Shown: one piece after another, positions 1 to 10,570 of the stretch | Layout: every line of letters starts with the position of its first letter | How positions within the stretch are numbered: the first letter of the stretch is position 1 | Source of the DNA: Alopecurus myosuroides | Taxonomy: Eukaryota; Streptophyta; Magnoliopsida; Poales; Poaceae | Direction: 5' to 3' | Assembly (NCBI GenBank): GCA_028641055.1 | Contig: CM054057.1 | Location: 577,496,610 to 577,560,609, forward strand | DNA length: 64,000 nt | Made by a program: the position numbers and the translations under genes | The notes under the pieces: model-generated | Database searches by the model: none | The model's input: the letters and a program-made list of their open reading frames with translations, nothing else | Told to the model about the DNA's origin: nothing

Positions 1-865
1 CAACTGTCCATATCCGAGGACGCGGCTTCTTCGAAAAAGTTGTACTCTGCAGAGGTGTACACATCCACCAGATTCAGTACACCTGCCGTGAACAATCACG
101 GACTATAACAACAGTATGTGAACATCAGATCACTGATCATAACTTTCCACTATGTTCCAGCTAGAATGCGTCTATCTCTCAGTTGAGTTCATTCTCCCCG
201 GCAATCAAGTCCCACCCTGCCTAGACGGGAGCCTCAACGAATGCGTCCGGAGGGAAACTTAATCCCACACTTTATATGTCTCAACATTGGGAGTTTTGAG
301 GACATTCGGTTCGAGGGATTCCGTCCCTTATAGCGTTTGAGATAGAACACACACTAACAAGGACAAACTTCCAGTTAAGCCCCGTGCCCATGTTGGGGTA
401 GGGTGGCAGTACGGTAAAGGTTGTCCGGCGACGACTAGGTTATGTGTCATTTTTGAAAAACACCACCTTCCCAAAAATGACCACTTCTTCATTCCTCCGG
501 AGAATAAGGATCCGCCTTTTCTTCCGGGTTTTTCCATAAAGCCTTTGTTTTGTAAAGACACAATTTTAAGGTGTCCACTTAGGGACTATTATATCTGATG
601 GTAATAAATACCATATGGTGGCTTATGGGCTTGGTAACACCAAGTATCAACTACTGGCATAATAGTAGTATATATAGCAGTAGTGTTATTCACTCAAACA
701 TAGCTTTTGGAAATCAAAGCTTTTGTAAAACTTCTCAGAAGCAAAACATGCATGATAGATAATGATAAGTGTATTATAACAGCAAGCATCAGGATGGCTT
801 GCCTCGAGTCTCTCAATGTCCCTGGCCTTCAAGTAGCTTGAACTTGACGCACAGCTCTACAACTG

Positions 866-890
866 CTTCTTCTTCTTCTTCTTCTTCTTC
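866..890. repeat. (CTT)n microsatellite in LTR
   Basis: About eight CTT units. The matching site in the other LTR copy (28428-28446) has about six, and the inverted copy (33209-33227) also has about six (as GAA). The tract sits at the same LTR position in all three, so it is ancestral and varies in length. Confidence 0.8.
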
Positions 891-3596
891 GTTTTCTAGC
901 GTCGTAAACGAATGAAAGACACACACTTAGGTCTAAAAGAACACAACCAAGCTAAACAACACATACATCAAGCAAAAGTATAATGGCGCCAACTCACAAC
1001 CGTTATCGAGAAAACTGTCTCACCTAGCTCTCAGGGCACACAACTATCGTCAGACAAGCATATGGTTCAGGAAACCATATCCCACATCTTACGTAACACA
1101 AATGTAGTGGTGTACCACTCTCATAACAAGGTATATGAGAAGCTAAAAATATAGCTTGTGGGTGAAAAAGGTTAGGTTACTAAGGTAAAAACAACAGACA
1201 GAACAATACCCATGTCAGTGGGTATTACTCACCACAAGCAACTATCACTCAAATGTGTTTATGATTTTAGTTGGATGTCTTAGTCTCATAAGATACTCTT
1301 AAGCACAACAACAACACTAGCACCACAAATAACACAAGTATGACACTCATGCTAAGGTACATACTCAGACAATTTTCAAACAGCAGGTAAAACACACCAC
1401 AGATGAATAGGCTATTTATTTACTACCTTAATGTTTTCTTGAAGTTTTGGAATCCATCAATCATGAAAATTTAACAAACAACCAGTAGCTAATATCCAAA
1501 GAATCAAGTCATAAAAATAATCTAAAACACCATCTTTACTCAAGATAACACTCCTATCAAACAGGCATAAAAACAGGACTGCACTAATAGCGTACTAGTA
1601 TGGGAAATCTACTCAAGCATGCTATAGGGAAATAATTATAATCTACAACCATAGCACATGCAACTAACTAATTCATGGCATGATAACAGAAGTAATAAAC
1701 TCCTAAACCTGCTATAATAAACCCATATACTCATAAAATAAAAATGACCATACTATAACAAAAATCACCATTTTCTAGTGGTGACACTAGTTCAACACTA
1801 TAGAAGCAAACAATGCTATCATGATGCTTAAACCTAAACAAGCAAGTCATGAATATAAGTGTACCTCATAACATTACACAAATCCTACTCATGCTAGGAA
1901 GCAAGAACATCAAAATAATTCCATGAATCAACTATTAAGCATGCACAAATTAATTCTAGCAATTTATGTTTTCTCTAATCATTACTAGCAATCAAACAAT
2001 GTATAACTCACACAACCAGTAGCTATATACTTAATGAAAATTCATCTAATCCTTTTCAAAAATCCAAACACTCAACTTAAATCACTCACACACAGTCTAT
2101 CAATAAAGGGGAATTTAGTTCATTTGCAAACAATTTAATTTAGCACTCACTAGTGAATCATTTCTTAACATGATACTCCTAAGGAATATTATGCTAACAA
2201 AATGGATCACATCTAACATACTAGTATCCTCTGATAAGAAATATACTCCTCACTTGCATAAGTGAAAACAAACAATTATATTTTCCATGGTGGAAAAATA
2301 GAAATAAAACATATAATTAAACATGTTCATTTCTCACATGAGCATGGTTGGGGATTTTCATCCACAACAAAGATGCAATGGGGCCAGTGGGTTATGGTCC
2401 CACTAATACCAAGACAAGAGAGGTACTAAGCCTCTGGTTACTCACGACAAAAATTAGTATAATAAAATAAAACATTACAAAGCCATTTATTGTAGTGAAA
2501 ACAATACTAGTGCATAATAATAACAGAACCTACACATGCTTCATTATAAAAAGACATGCAAGCTAACAGAGGTATTAACTTCAAAATAACAGTACCAAAA
2601 TGGTACTGGATCTATAGAAAATCATAGCACAAAAATTAACAAAGCATTCACCCAAAGATCTAGGCATCACAAAAAAAATTCTAATTTAATAAACTAGAAG
2701 GAACCAATGCTATTTCATTTTTATTTCAGTTTCCAAACATGCACAAACTTTCTAAGGTAGAGGTACTGTAAGGAAACAACTTCATAACAAGTCCTAAAAA
2801 CTTTATACAAGCTAGGAAGCAAGATCCAATCATCCACATCAATCATTTCAAACAAGAACATTATTAAAAACAGAAACAGAAAGGTGCTGTTTCTAGATCT
2901 GTTCACCAAAATTTAGCTAGGGCTTGAAAAATTAATCTAAGCTAGGATATGATAGATCTAGTCAATACCAAACTCATCCAATTGGATTTTCTCCAAAAAG
3001 CATTTTTAAATTCCTTAAACAATTCAGAGAAAATCCTACTGGTCCTTTAGAAATCTGGATGGTTTTTTCATTCTACAACTCACATTGATGTGAGGTCAAC
3101 TGCATTGGATAGATTTTTCTAATACCTATCCAGAACAGTTGAGTTTGTTCCATTTAGTCACATATTTTAAAAGTTATCGATAAAACATTCTCACTGACAG
3201 TCTGAGGGAAAACATTCATGGTGCTCAAAATAAACGTCCAAAAGTAGATCTGCAAATTTTGGATGGTCTATATTTCATATCTCAAGGTCCTTGAATTTTT
3301 CCAGATTTTAATTTGCAGTTTTACTATTTTTCACAAGCCCAAAGTGAAAGGTACCATTTCTGTTTAAATTTAAATGAATAAACTCAACAGCACGCGGGCT
3401 GGATTCTGCGGGCCGCGGCCCAACTAGGCAGATGCGCAGCCCGCTGCGCTACGCACGCAAGCGCGGGCGTGGGAAACGTCCCGTTTGAGCGCGGCCGTCG
3501 ATCTCGGATCGGACGACGCGTGCTCTTCTTCCTCCCCCCGACCCTCTCTCTCTGAAACCCGAACAGGAAAAAGAGTGGGGCGGCCGTAGTGCTCAC

Positions 3597-3996
3597 CGTG
3601 GGACTCGGGAGGGGCTGTGGTTGCTCGGGGGTGGCTGCTGGGTGGCCGGGGCTTCCAGGGGTGGCGACGGTGGCGGCAGGCGTGGCCGTCAGCGGTGGAA
3701 CGCGGCCGGCGTCCGCGGCGGCGTCTGTGGATGGCGGCGGCGCCTCCAGGGCCTAGAGGGGATGGGAGGTTGTCTGGGAGATTCAGGGAAGTCTGAGAAG
3801 TGGTACTGTGGCAGTGGGAGGGGCTGGAGTGGAGGGGTGCGAGCAGGGCACTGCCGAGGCCGTGGTGCTCTCGGGTGGCTAAGGCTCGAGCTCAAAAGGC
3901 TCTAGGGGCAAGGCTCGGGTATGAAACGACCAGGGAGGCTAGGAGGGAAAGTGAGAGGTGCAAGGAACTCAAGGGCACGGCCCTGGTACTTATAGG
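3597..3996 (-). promoter_or_regulatory. Putative LTR core promoter and leader with 5' splice donor
   Basis: On the minus strand a TATA-like CCTATAAGT (3988-3996) is followed by a GC-rich leader and then a strong donor-like CACG/GTGAGC at about 3597. The equivalent TATA in the other LTR copy is at 31544-31552. The same layout (TATA, GC-rich leader, GTGAGC donor) appears in the LTR that starts at 57431, which supports it being the LTR promoter rather than chance. The transcription start itself cannot be read from sequence. Confidence 0.5.
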
Positions 3997-5190
3997 TGAG
4001 GTAGGAAAACTTGGGGGACAAAATGGGAAGCTCGGGTTCATGCCAACAATGGCATAGAGCAAACCCTAGGGTTTTTGGTCATTTCTACTTCGTGCACTGG
4101 CTTGCCCTAATCATCAATAATGTGCTTGCAAGTTCTATCCTGGCCAAGGGCGCAAGTGGTGCAAGTTGCAACCAAAAATAGTCAATGGCATGGGCTCCAC
4201 TTCTGCCACCTCATCTCCTCTTCTCTCTCTAATAAGTTCAGGCCTAGGGCTTCTAGAAGGAACCCAATGCATTATTGGTCGAGTAGGAATGCTGGTCAAC
4301 ACACCAGGCTTGGTTACTCTTCCAAAAGATCAAGGGATCAGCAAGAAAACAAAGGTGCAAAAGTGTATCTGCTACTGTTAACTGCAAAAAATTCAGAAAA
4401 TTCAGTCTAAAGACTTAGAAAATTTCTAAGTGTTGAAAACAGACAGAAAGTGGAAAAAGTTGGGTTTGTTTTCAGGGCTTAAATGATTCTCAAAATTTGT
4501 TTTCAAGGTATGAGTTTTTTAACCATGTTATATACTTTCATAAGAAACTTGGGAAAACAAATTTGAAATAAGTTAAGGCCATGAAAACATTGGAGGAAAA
4601 GGTATACTTCCTGTTTATGTCTGTTTCTCAAAAATGCCATTTTCTGCCTTAATTTTATACCACAAACACATCAAGAAAAAGATAGTTTTTACTTCTACAA
4701 AAATAAAAGTGATCTTATAGCTTTGTAGTATATATTTCAAGGTTTAATTTAAAGTCAAGAAATCATAAAATAACAATTCAAAGCTTGGTGAAAACAATGG
4801 TAGAAAACAGGTATTTGGATTATTTTTCAGGAATTGTTTTCTATAGGAAAGTTTAAAGAAAACCTTCATAGATCATCTTGGAAACTTGTTTTCTTGGATC
4901 CAACAAGGTTAAAAGTTTGTTTTAAGTAGAAAAACATAATGATCCAAGTCTTGGAATAAAAATCTCTCAAGTAACATTATGAAAACATCAGGGGAAAATA
5001 AAATAGGAATATTTCTCAGAAACATAAGGTATTGGTTTTATATCAGGAAACAACTCTTGAGTTGCAAATATGTTTTATCACACAAGCATATGTTAGTTTC
5101 AAACAATCATGTTGTTATAAAAAAAAATTGTTGGCCCTAATTTTTGTCTTCTTGAGCATAGTCCAAGAGTCCAAAAACTGGAGTGTCACA

Positions 5191-5204
5191 GACCTTCCCC
5201 CCTT
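5191..5204 (-). promoter_or_regulatory. Polypurine tract of the long-LTR element
   Basis: Read on the minus strand the sequence is AAGGGGGGAAGGTC, immediately followed by the LTR start TGTGACAC. This is the expected plus-strand primer site next to a 3' LTR. An identical 11-base core (AAGGGGGGAAG) occurs again at 5320-5330. Confidence 0.8.
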
Positions 5205-5959
5205 AACAGAATCTCGTCCCGAGATTCGCAGGCAAGCGAGTAGAGGGTATGGTCAAAACACAATGTTAGATGATTTGCTTTCAAACATGTGTTGATGGTT
5301 TGTAACATTATTTGCAGGGCTTCCCCCCTTTAATTTACCTTCCCAAAATTCACAGGTAATATTGTTTTTCCTTTTCAAGGTTTGGGTGTCATGTTTTAAA
5401 CTTGAACCCATGGTTTTCCTCAAAACCATGTTGTCAAGCTGGGGTTAGAAAGGCCAACTGGTTCCAGAAAAGTTGCTTTTCTAAGGTACCCCAAAACAAG
5501 AAATTTCACTTTCCTAAAATCGACAGGAAAGTTCTGGCCACCCATAAGTGGTCACAGAAACCTAGTTTGGCAGGGTATAGACTACAAACAGCTAGTAGGC
5601 TTTCCATGATTGGGAGGAAAGCGCAGAAGCTAGATGCACCCTGGTTTTCTCCAGTGTTTTGCTGACGTGTGGGACTGGGCTCACTTGGCAGTCGATGCCC
5701 TCCTCGTGTCTCCTTCTCCTTGTGGCCTTTTCTTCTCATCTGGTGCGCACACTTTCAGCAATCCGGGTGTCCCGCCCACTGTGAGTCCATGATGGGCTGA
5801 CACCTCGCTGTAGGACTGCTACAAGGGTGATAGGTCGATGCTCTAGCCACTTGGCGAAGAGGTGCGCGGTGTTTTCGCGCCATTTATGAGCACTGCGGCT
5901 GGATTCTTTGGCTCTTCCCGCGTAGTGCTTGATGAAGGAGAGGACTCTGCTCTTGCTAC
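5205..5959. other. Non-coding 3' interior of the long-LTR element
   Basis: This stretch lies between the polypurine tract and the antisense ORF. It holds a second polypurine-like tract at 5320-5330 and loosely repeated segments around each tract. A minus-strand ORF of 83 codons (5736-5987) overlaps the antisense promoter but shows no recognisable domain. I see no pol remnant here. Confidence 0.5.
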
Positions 5960-5968
5960 TATAAAAAG
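5960..5968 (+). promoter_or_regulatory. TATA box of an antisense transcription unit
   Basis: The sequence TATAAAAAG sits 33 bp before the ATG at 6001, in good position to start transcription at about 5990. It is on the plus strand, opposite to the element that contains it, so it is not the element's LTR promoter. Confidence 0.5.
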
Positions 5969-6000
5969 GGTAGCTGTGTTCCTCCAAATCTCACCTCACG

Positions 6001-6300
6001 ATGAGCTTCATTTCCCAGTTAATTAATGACTTCTTTAAGGAGTACGTCGCTCTGCTCGAGCGAGCAAATTTCTTGGAGCACTTCCTCATCGTGCTATCTT
6101 TCAGCTGCTGCTTGGTGGGATCGGTCACAGTGATCCTGTTAGCCATGTTTTTTGCATGCTGGGACATCCACGACTGGTGGTATGGCATCCGGACCAAGAC
6201 CGTGGTGGAAGAAAGACGAGCTGTGGCGCCGGTGGTTGCGCCAGTGGAGTCTCACGCTGGTGGCACTAAGCCTGGAAGACTGGAGGGAATCCGTCGTTGA
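6001..6300 (+). CDS. Antisense small membrane protein ORF inside the LARD-like element
   Basis: A 99-codon ORF with a true ATG runs opposite to the retroelement. Residues about 1-26 are amphipathic and polar, about 27-53 form one long hydrophobic segment rich in L, V, I, F and C that looks like a single transmembrane helix, and the tail (about 60-99) is basic and rich in A, V and P. A TATA box precedes it at 5960-5968 and a strong splice-donor-like CAG/GTGAGA follows the stop at about 6320, so it resembles a small gene with its own promoter. I do not recognise the family. It could be a captured host exon or an additional antisense ORF of the element. Expression is not shown. Confidence 0.5.
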   Translation: MSFISQLINDFFKEYVALLERANFLEHFLIVLSFSCCLVGSVTVILLAMFFACWDIHDWWYGIRTKTVVEERRAVAPVVAPVESHAGGTKPGRLEGIRR

Positions 6301-6663
6301 CTGACTCGGGGTTCTGCCTCAGGTGAGAGTAGCTCACCTTCAGACTAAGCTCTCACTTGTGAGAGGGTCTGGCAAGGTTAGGGTATACACAAAAGTAGGT
6401 GTAGTGGTCTGTGCTGGAAAACAGACTTGTATCTTGTTTTCTTAGAATCTTTTCCTGTTGGTGTAATCTTATTTCCGGAGCAAGGTATCTCTTTGGAGTT
6501 CCGAAAGACTTGTTGTTTTATCAGCTCTGTAAGACGGCAACAACCTTGTTGTGGCAAAAGCTTAATTTACTCTGGAGGGTGGTATACCAAAGATTTTGAT
6601 GGAGGTTTTGGTTAGTATCGTTTAGATTTTATTTAGTCCGACGTGACACTTCTAGCGTTCCCT
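6301..6663. other. Non-coding interior between antisense ORF and gag
   Basis: This holds the possible 3' region of the antisense unit, including a donor-like CAGGTGAGA at about 6318-6326 and a pyrimidine-rich acceptor-like TTTTCTTAG at about 6437-6446. No ORF with recognisable content is present on either strand. Confidence 0.4.
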
Positions 6664-7233
6664 TTACGTCGGGTTTCTCAGGGTATAACGACAAGCAAGC
6701 AAGGGGGTTTCACAGGTTTGGTTCGAAAACGTACCATTGGCATGAGTTGCAGATGCTTCTGCAACCTCAGCTTGGTCTCGAGGTCCACTCATCAGATTCT
6801 TTCGTCTCTTATGCGATGGACCTTGGCGTTCTTGGGGTTCATCAGGATGAGCTAAAATATGGTTCTTCTTGGGACACTCACGAGCAAAGTGTCCTTCCTG
6901 TCCACAGGTAAAACAAACTGTGGTTCTAGGCTTGACCTTCACACGCCTCCTTGAAGATTGTGGCATCGCAGGCAAAACGCTGTGAGGCACGCATGAACTA
7001 GTTTCTCCTGGCGTCACTGTCTTCCTTTTGCGGCTTTCTCCAGCAAGAAGTTGCTGATATTCTCTCATAAGGAAAGCAGTATCCTCAGCGTTCGTGGTGA
7101 CAAGCTGAGTCAACTGTTCCAGGGCAACACGGGTGGCAAAGAGTTCAGCACGAGCGGCTTCACTTCCTTCCCTCAGCAGAGCAAACAGTTGAGCAACTGT
7201 CGGCTCGGGTGATGGGGGTAGATTTCCGGCCAT
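6664..7233 (-). CDS. gag: Shortened Gag with CCHC zinc knuckle
   Basis: The predicted protein is 189 residues from the ATG at 7233; the frame is open upstream, but this ATG follows a clear acceptor-like TTGTCTTCAG. It starts MAGNLPPSPEPT, a start seen in Gypsy gag proteins of grasses, and residues 107-120 form a C-X2-C-X4-H-X4-C zinc knuckle that would bind element RNA. The central retrotransposon-gag domain (about 150-200 residues in autonomous relatives) is missing: the N-terminal helical part runs straight into the basic knuckle region. The ORF is intact, so this may be a working shortened Gag rather than a decayed one. Confidence 0.75.
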   Translation of the reverse strand: MAGNLPPSPEPTVAQLFALLREGSEAARAELFATRVALEQLTQLVTTNAEDTAFLMREYQQLLAGESRKRKTVTPGETSSCVPHSVLPAMPQSSRRRVKVKPRTTVCFTCGQEGHFARECPKKNHILAHPDEPQERQGPSHKRRKNLMSGPRDQAEVAEASATHANGTFSNQTCETPLLACRYTLRNPT

Positions 7234-7562
7234 GCTGAAGACAAGGAACGGTGTAAGGTGAAAACAACTAAAGGTGGTTCCCTTTTGAAAACTGGTGACA
7301 CATACCGGCTCATAACGGAGATTAGAACGATATGCACCACAACAACGAGCAAACGTCGAAGAAACAAACGCCAACTCAAATCAAGATTGACATATGCATG
7401 GAACAGAGTCTTAACAAGCACACCTTAACTTAAGGGTTCTCAAGGCTAAGCATAAGGCTTATAACACAACGAGCGCACACAAAGCTCTAACAGAGTTCAC
7501 ACCATACAGACAAACAAGCGTCTCAGAGGGGATTACACAACTCCTAACGTCCTGGGGTAATC

Positions 7563-8234
7563 CTAAGTGATCGAGAAAGCGCGTAGCTGTTCCTCCAGCT
7601 CTTCCACTCTAGCCTTGCTGGCTGCAAGCTGAAGCTGAAGGGCTCTCACTCGTGTGCGGTGCTGGGAGTCAGTGTACTTCATTGCATTCTTCAGTACCTT
7701 GAGACGACGCTCGGTAACCGAGGATGCACCAAGACTGGCTTCTAGTTGGTCTATCTCTCTTCCTCGGAGGTCATGATCTGCCCTTACTCTATCAAGGGAG
7801 AGTTGGGTGTTGTACAGCTGTCCCTCCAGGTGCTGGAAGTGACGAGCAAACACAAAGTCTCCAGTGACTTCTACTGGCCTGTCATCCTCGTCGCGCCTTC
7901 CAAAGTACCTATAAGGGGTTCCTGCAAACTTGTCGCGAAAGAAGTTCGCGAGCTTGGCAATTACCAGCTGCATTACCCTGAGGATGCCATCTTCCCAACT
8001 GCTCTCTACCACTTCCCAAATGATTTCTGGGGTTGATGGTGCTAGCAGAGGTGCACGGATGGTACAGACAACCAACCAGGACAATTCTCGTCCATCGTGA
8101 TGAATCTGGGCTCCCTTCAACTCAGGTGTGGGACGACCGATGAGATGAGCCATCTTGATCAAATCCTCCTCAAAACGGCGGTAGCAAGGTGCATGCGATC
8201 CCAGCCGGAAGGACTTGGTGAAGATAACTTCCAT
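7563..8234 (-). CDS. Extra ORF upstream of gag (ORF1), unknown function
   Basis: An uninterrupted 223-codon ORF lies between the PBS and gag. The first 110 residues look like a compact folded domain with tryptophan-rich strands. Residues about 130-220 are charged with heptad-like leucines (LEGQL, LEASL, VEELEEQL) and should form a coiled coil. A TAG acceptor-like dinucleotide directly precedes the ATG. An ORF of similar size in the same place, also ending its domain with a helical stretch, occurs in the unrelated element at 62277-63093. I cannot name the protein. A role in particle assembly or RNA handling is only a guess. Confidence 0.65.
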   Translation of the reverse strand: MEVIFTKSFRLGSHAPCYRRFEEDLIKMAHLIGRPTPELKGAQIHHDGRELSWLVVCTIRAPLLAPSTPEIIWEVVESSWEDGILRVMQLVIAKLANFFRDKFAGTPYRYFGRRDEDDRPVEVTGDFVFARHFQHLEGQLYNTQLSLDRVRADHDLRGREIDQLEASLGASSVTERRLKVLKNAMKYTDSQHRTRVRALQLQLAASKARVEELEEQLRAFSIT

Positions 8235-8457
8235 CTACACAGGATTTTAAAATGGGTTGGGTTAGGTAATAGGGTGCAGAATTTGAAAATGCTCCTTTTT
8301 AACTTGAGTGCAAGTAGAGCTTTCTTGAAAACCAGAGGGGATGGAGTATGGAATCCTTTTAAAAAAATAATCAGCTTAAAGACCTGGTTTGTTTTACTTC
8401 CATTGTCAGGGTACTAGCTAACGTCCATGCTAACTAAGGTCTCCTAAGGTCAGGATA

Positions 8458-8469
8458 GCTCTGATACCA
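8458..8469 (-). promoter_or_regulatory. Primer binding site, initiator Met-tRNA type
   Basis: The minus strand reads TGGTATCAGAGC, the classic plant iMet-tRNA primer site, four bases after the LTR end at 8474. It fixes both the orientation of the element and the position of its 5' LTR. Confidence 0.92.
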
Positions 8470-8759
8470 TCTCTGTAGGGCTGCCCTTCGAACCACTGTT
8501 CAAGGACACCCCCGATATGCATACATTCACGATCCCAGGAATTCAGTCGTGAACAACATATCAAGTTGGTACACAGATACAATATCCATTACACGGTTAC
8601 ACACCACTTACAAAGACACATGGTCACATGACCCATACTACACGGTTGTCACGCAGGACAACACACAACACACACACACAGCGGAAGACTAAACGCACAC
8701 ATAACGCGGTAAAGCCCAAGTCACGCCTTCACCTACAGGCTGCTGACCCGGGGACAATC

Positions 8760-8827
8760 CTAGTTCGCATAGCCATCAGCTTCGTACTCCTCTTCGTCGA
8801 TCTTCTTCTGAGACTCGGGCTCGAAGT
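8760..8827 (-). other. Exon-like acidic coding segment near LTR end
   Basis: On the minus strand the acceptor CTTGCCAG is followed by 68 nt that read, in phase 1, as an acidic peptide ending in EEEYEADGYAN and a TAG stop. The inverted family copy at 34596-34663 has the same length, acceptor, phase and stop, with amino-acid and silent changes but no frameshift. A comparable terminal exon lies in the other long-LTR family at 61371-61435. Upstream exons here are unclear because the Copia element is inserted at 8889. Confidence 0.45.
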
Positions 8828-8888
8828 CTGGCAAGTAGATACCAGGGGCGAAACCATAATGAGTACATTTGAATTTACTCAGCAAGAC

Positions 8889-10557
8889 TGAAGGGAATAT
8901 GCCCGAGAGGCAATAATAAAATGGTTATTATCTTATTCCTTGTTTATGATGAATGTTTATTTCTCATGCTAGAATTGTATTAACCGGAAACGTTGATACA
9001 TGTGTGCTTAATAAACAAACAATGGTTCCTAGTAAAGCCTCTCTTTTAACTAGCTCGTTGATTAATAGATGATCAAGGTTTCCTGATCATGAACATTGAT
9101 GTTATTAATAACGGGGTCATGTCATTAGAAGAATGATGTGATGAACATATACCCAAAGATAATATAGCAATGCGATCAAGTCATTTAGTTTACATTGTTA
9201 TATCAAACATACGAAGTAACTTATTCCTTAGACCATGAGATCATGTCAATCACTGATACCGGAAGAGTGCTTTGATGGCATCAAACGTCACACCGTAACA
9301 GGGTGACTATAAAGGTGTCGTTAAGTATTCGTAAAGTATTAGTTGAGGATCATGGATCAAGAGTGGGATTTGTCCATCCAAATGACGGAGAGATATACTC
9401 TGGGCCCTCTCGGTGATATCACATCGAAACCGCTTGCAAGCACGTGATATGATCACAAAGGATGTTATATCACGGGAACGAGAAAAGAGTACTTGTCGGT
9501 AACGAGATTGAACAAGGTATGGTTGATACCAATGATCGAATCTCGGACAAGTAAAATATCGCGAGACAAAGGGAATAGTTCACGGCGTTGTTGGTTCACA
9601 CGATCACGAGAGTCATCGTTGAATATATAGGAGTCATCACGGATCTCCAGATCCCGCTGTTGATTATTGATCGGAGAGGAGTCTCGATCATGTCTATCTT
9701 ATTCGCGAACCGTAGGGTGACACACTTAAGGTTCGATGACGCATTTGAGAGGATACGGAATATCGGAGAAAAGTTTGGACAGCACCGAAATTGTTTCGGG
9801 GAATATTGAAATAGTCACCGAAATTGTTTCGAGTAATTTTGAAATAGTTCAAGGGGATTATTATCAAATGGTTGTTAATAGATTTAACAACTAACTCAAG
9901 GGGTTATATGTTAATGTTTGTTAATGGAATTAACAAATATTAAAATAAAAGAAATAAAATTGTTTTATTTATTTATTAAAGAAAACCCTTGGGATTTTGA
10001 GTGGGAATTCATGGAAGAATGAGTGGGTTGAGTGGAGACTCCACTCACATGATGAGGGAGAGGTGGAGGCAGCCAAAAATTCGTGGCTGCCATCCCCTCC
10101 TATAAAAGGAGGGGTGAGAGCTCCCTCTCCCACTACACACACTTGTGTCATCTCTTCCTCCCTCCTGCCGCTGCTCCACCACTTGTTCGTGCGCTTGGCG
10201 AAGCCCTGAGCAATGTTTTTCTCCACCACACCACGCCGTCGTGCTGCTGGAGTTCCGAGGGATCCTCTACTTCCGCGCCCCGCTGGAACGAGGGAACGGA
10301 GGTCGTCATCAACCGTACGTGTGACCGATCACGGATGCACCGCCGGATTGCGGTGCCATCTTCTCGCTACCGGGATCGGTGTGAGTACGACTACGCCAAC
10401 AACGAGATTTGATCTCGTACCACTTTGAATCTTCGAGGTTATGTGTTCTCCTTAACCCTCTTGTTGCCCGTTGCACTTCGTCTCCTAGATTAGATCTTGG
10501 CCTTTCGGGTATCTCTCGCGTAGGAAAATTTTGTTTTCTATGCTACGTTCCCCTTCA
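8889..10557 (+). repeat. 5' LTR of Copia element
   Basis: It runs from TGAAGGG to CCTTCA, next to the PBS. A TATA box (TATAAAAGGA, 10101-10110) lies in a GC-rich segment, with the likely transcription start near 10130. ORFs inside this LTR, on both strands, are duplicated in the other LTR and have no protein-like features. Differences from the 3' LTR are mostly one-base length changes in short runs. Confidence 0.9.
10101..10110 (+). promoter_or_regulatory. TATA box of Copia 5' LTR
   Basis: The sequence TATAAAAGGA is flanked by CCTCC and GGGG and lies about 450 bp before the LTR end. The same box is at 16773-16782 in the 3' LTR. It fits the U3/R promoter position. Confidence 0.7.
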
Positions 10558-10558
10558 G

Positions 10559-10570
10559 TGGTATCAGAGC
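10559..10570 (+). promoter_or_regulatory. Copia primer binding site, iMet-tRNA type
   Basis: TGGTATCAGAGC begins one base after the LTR end at 10557. Confidence 0.93.

Larger units (their letters stand above)
1..5190 (-). repeat. 3' LTR of the long-LTR element (left end outside window)
   Basis: Bases 1-5190 align from end to end with 17684-18082 plus 27964-32747, differing by a few percent by eye. The LTR terminus at 5190 abuts a polypurine tract, which fixes this copy as the 3' LTR on the minus strand. About 860 bp of its far end (matching 8474-8888 plus 17236-17683) should lie left of the window. It contains no gene-length ORF except GC-rich shadow frames at 3380-3905. Confidence 0.85.

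Noticed and set aside
3384..3905. GC-rich ORFs on both strands in the LTR (repeated at 30940-31523)
   Set aside because: The GC-rich leader opens all frames. Readings are R/P/G-rich low-complexity and most start at non-ATG codons.
5736..5987. 83-codon minus-strand ORF beside the antisense membrane ORF
   Set aside because: It overlaps the antisense TATA region, has no ATG-proximal signals or domains and could be chance. No evidence separates it from background.
9969..10428. ORFs on both strands in the Copia LTR, repeated at 16638-17100
   Set aside because: They are in the LTR promoter/leader region, overlap each other on both strands, are shared only because the LTR is duplicated, and have no domain-like content.
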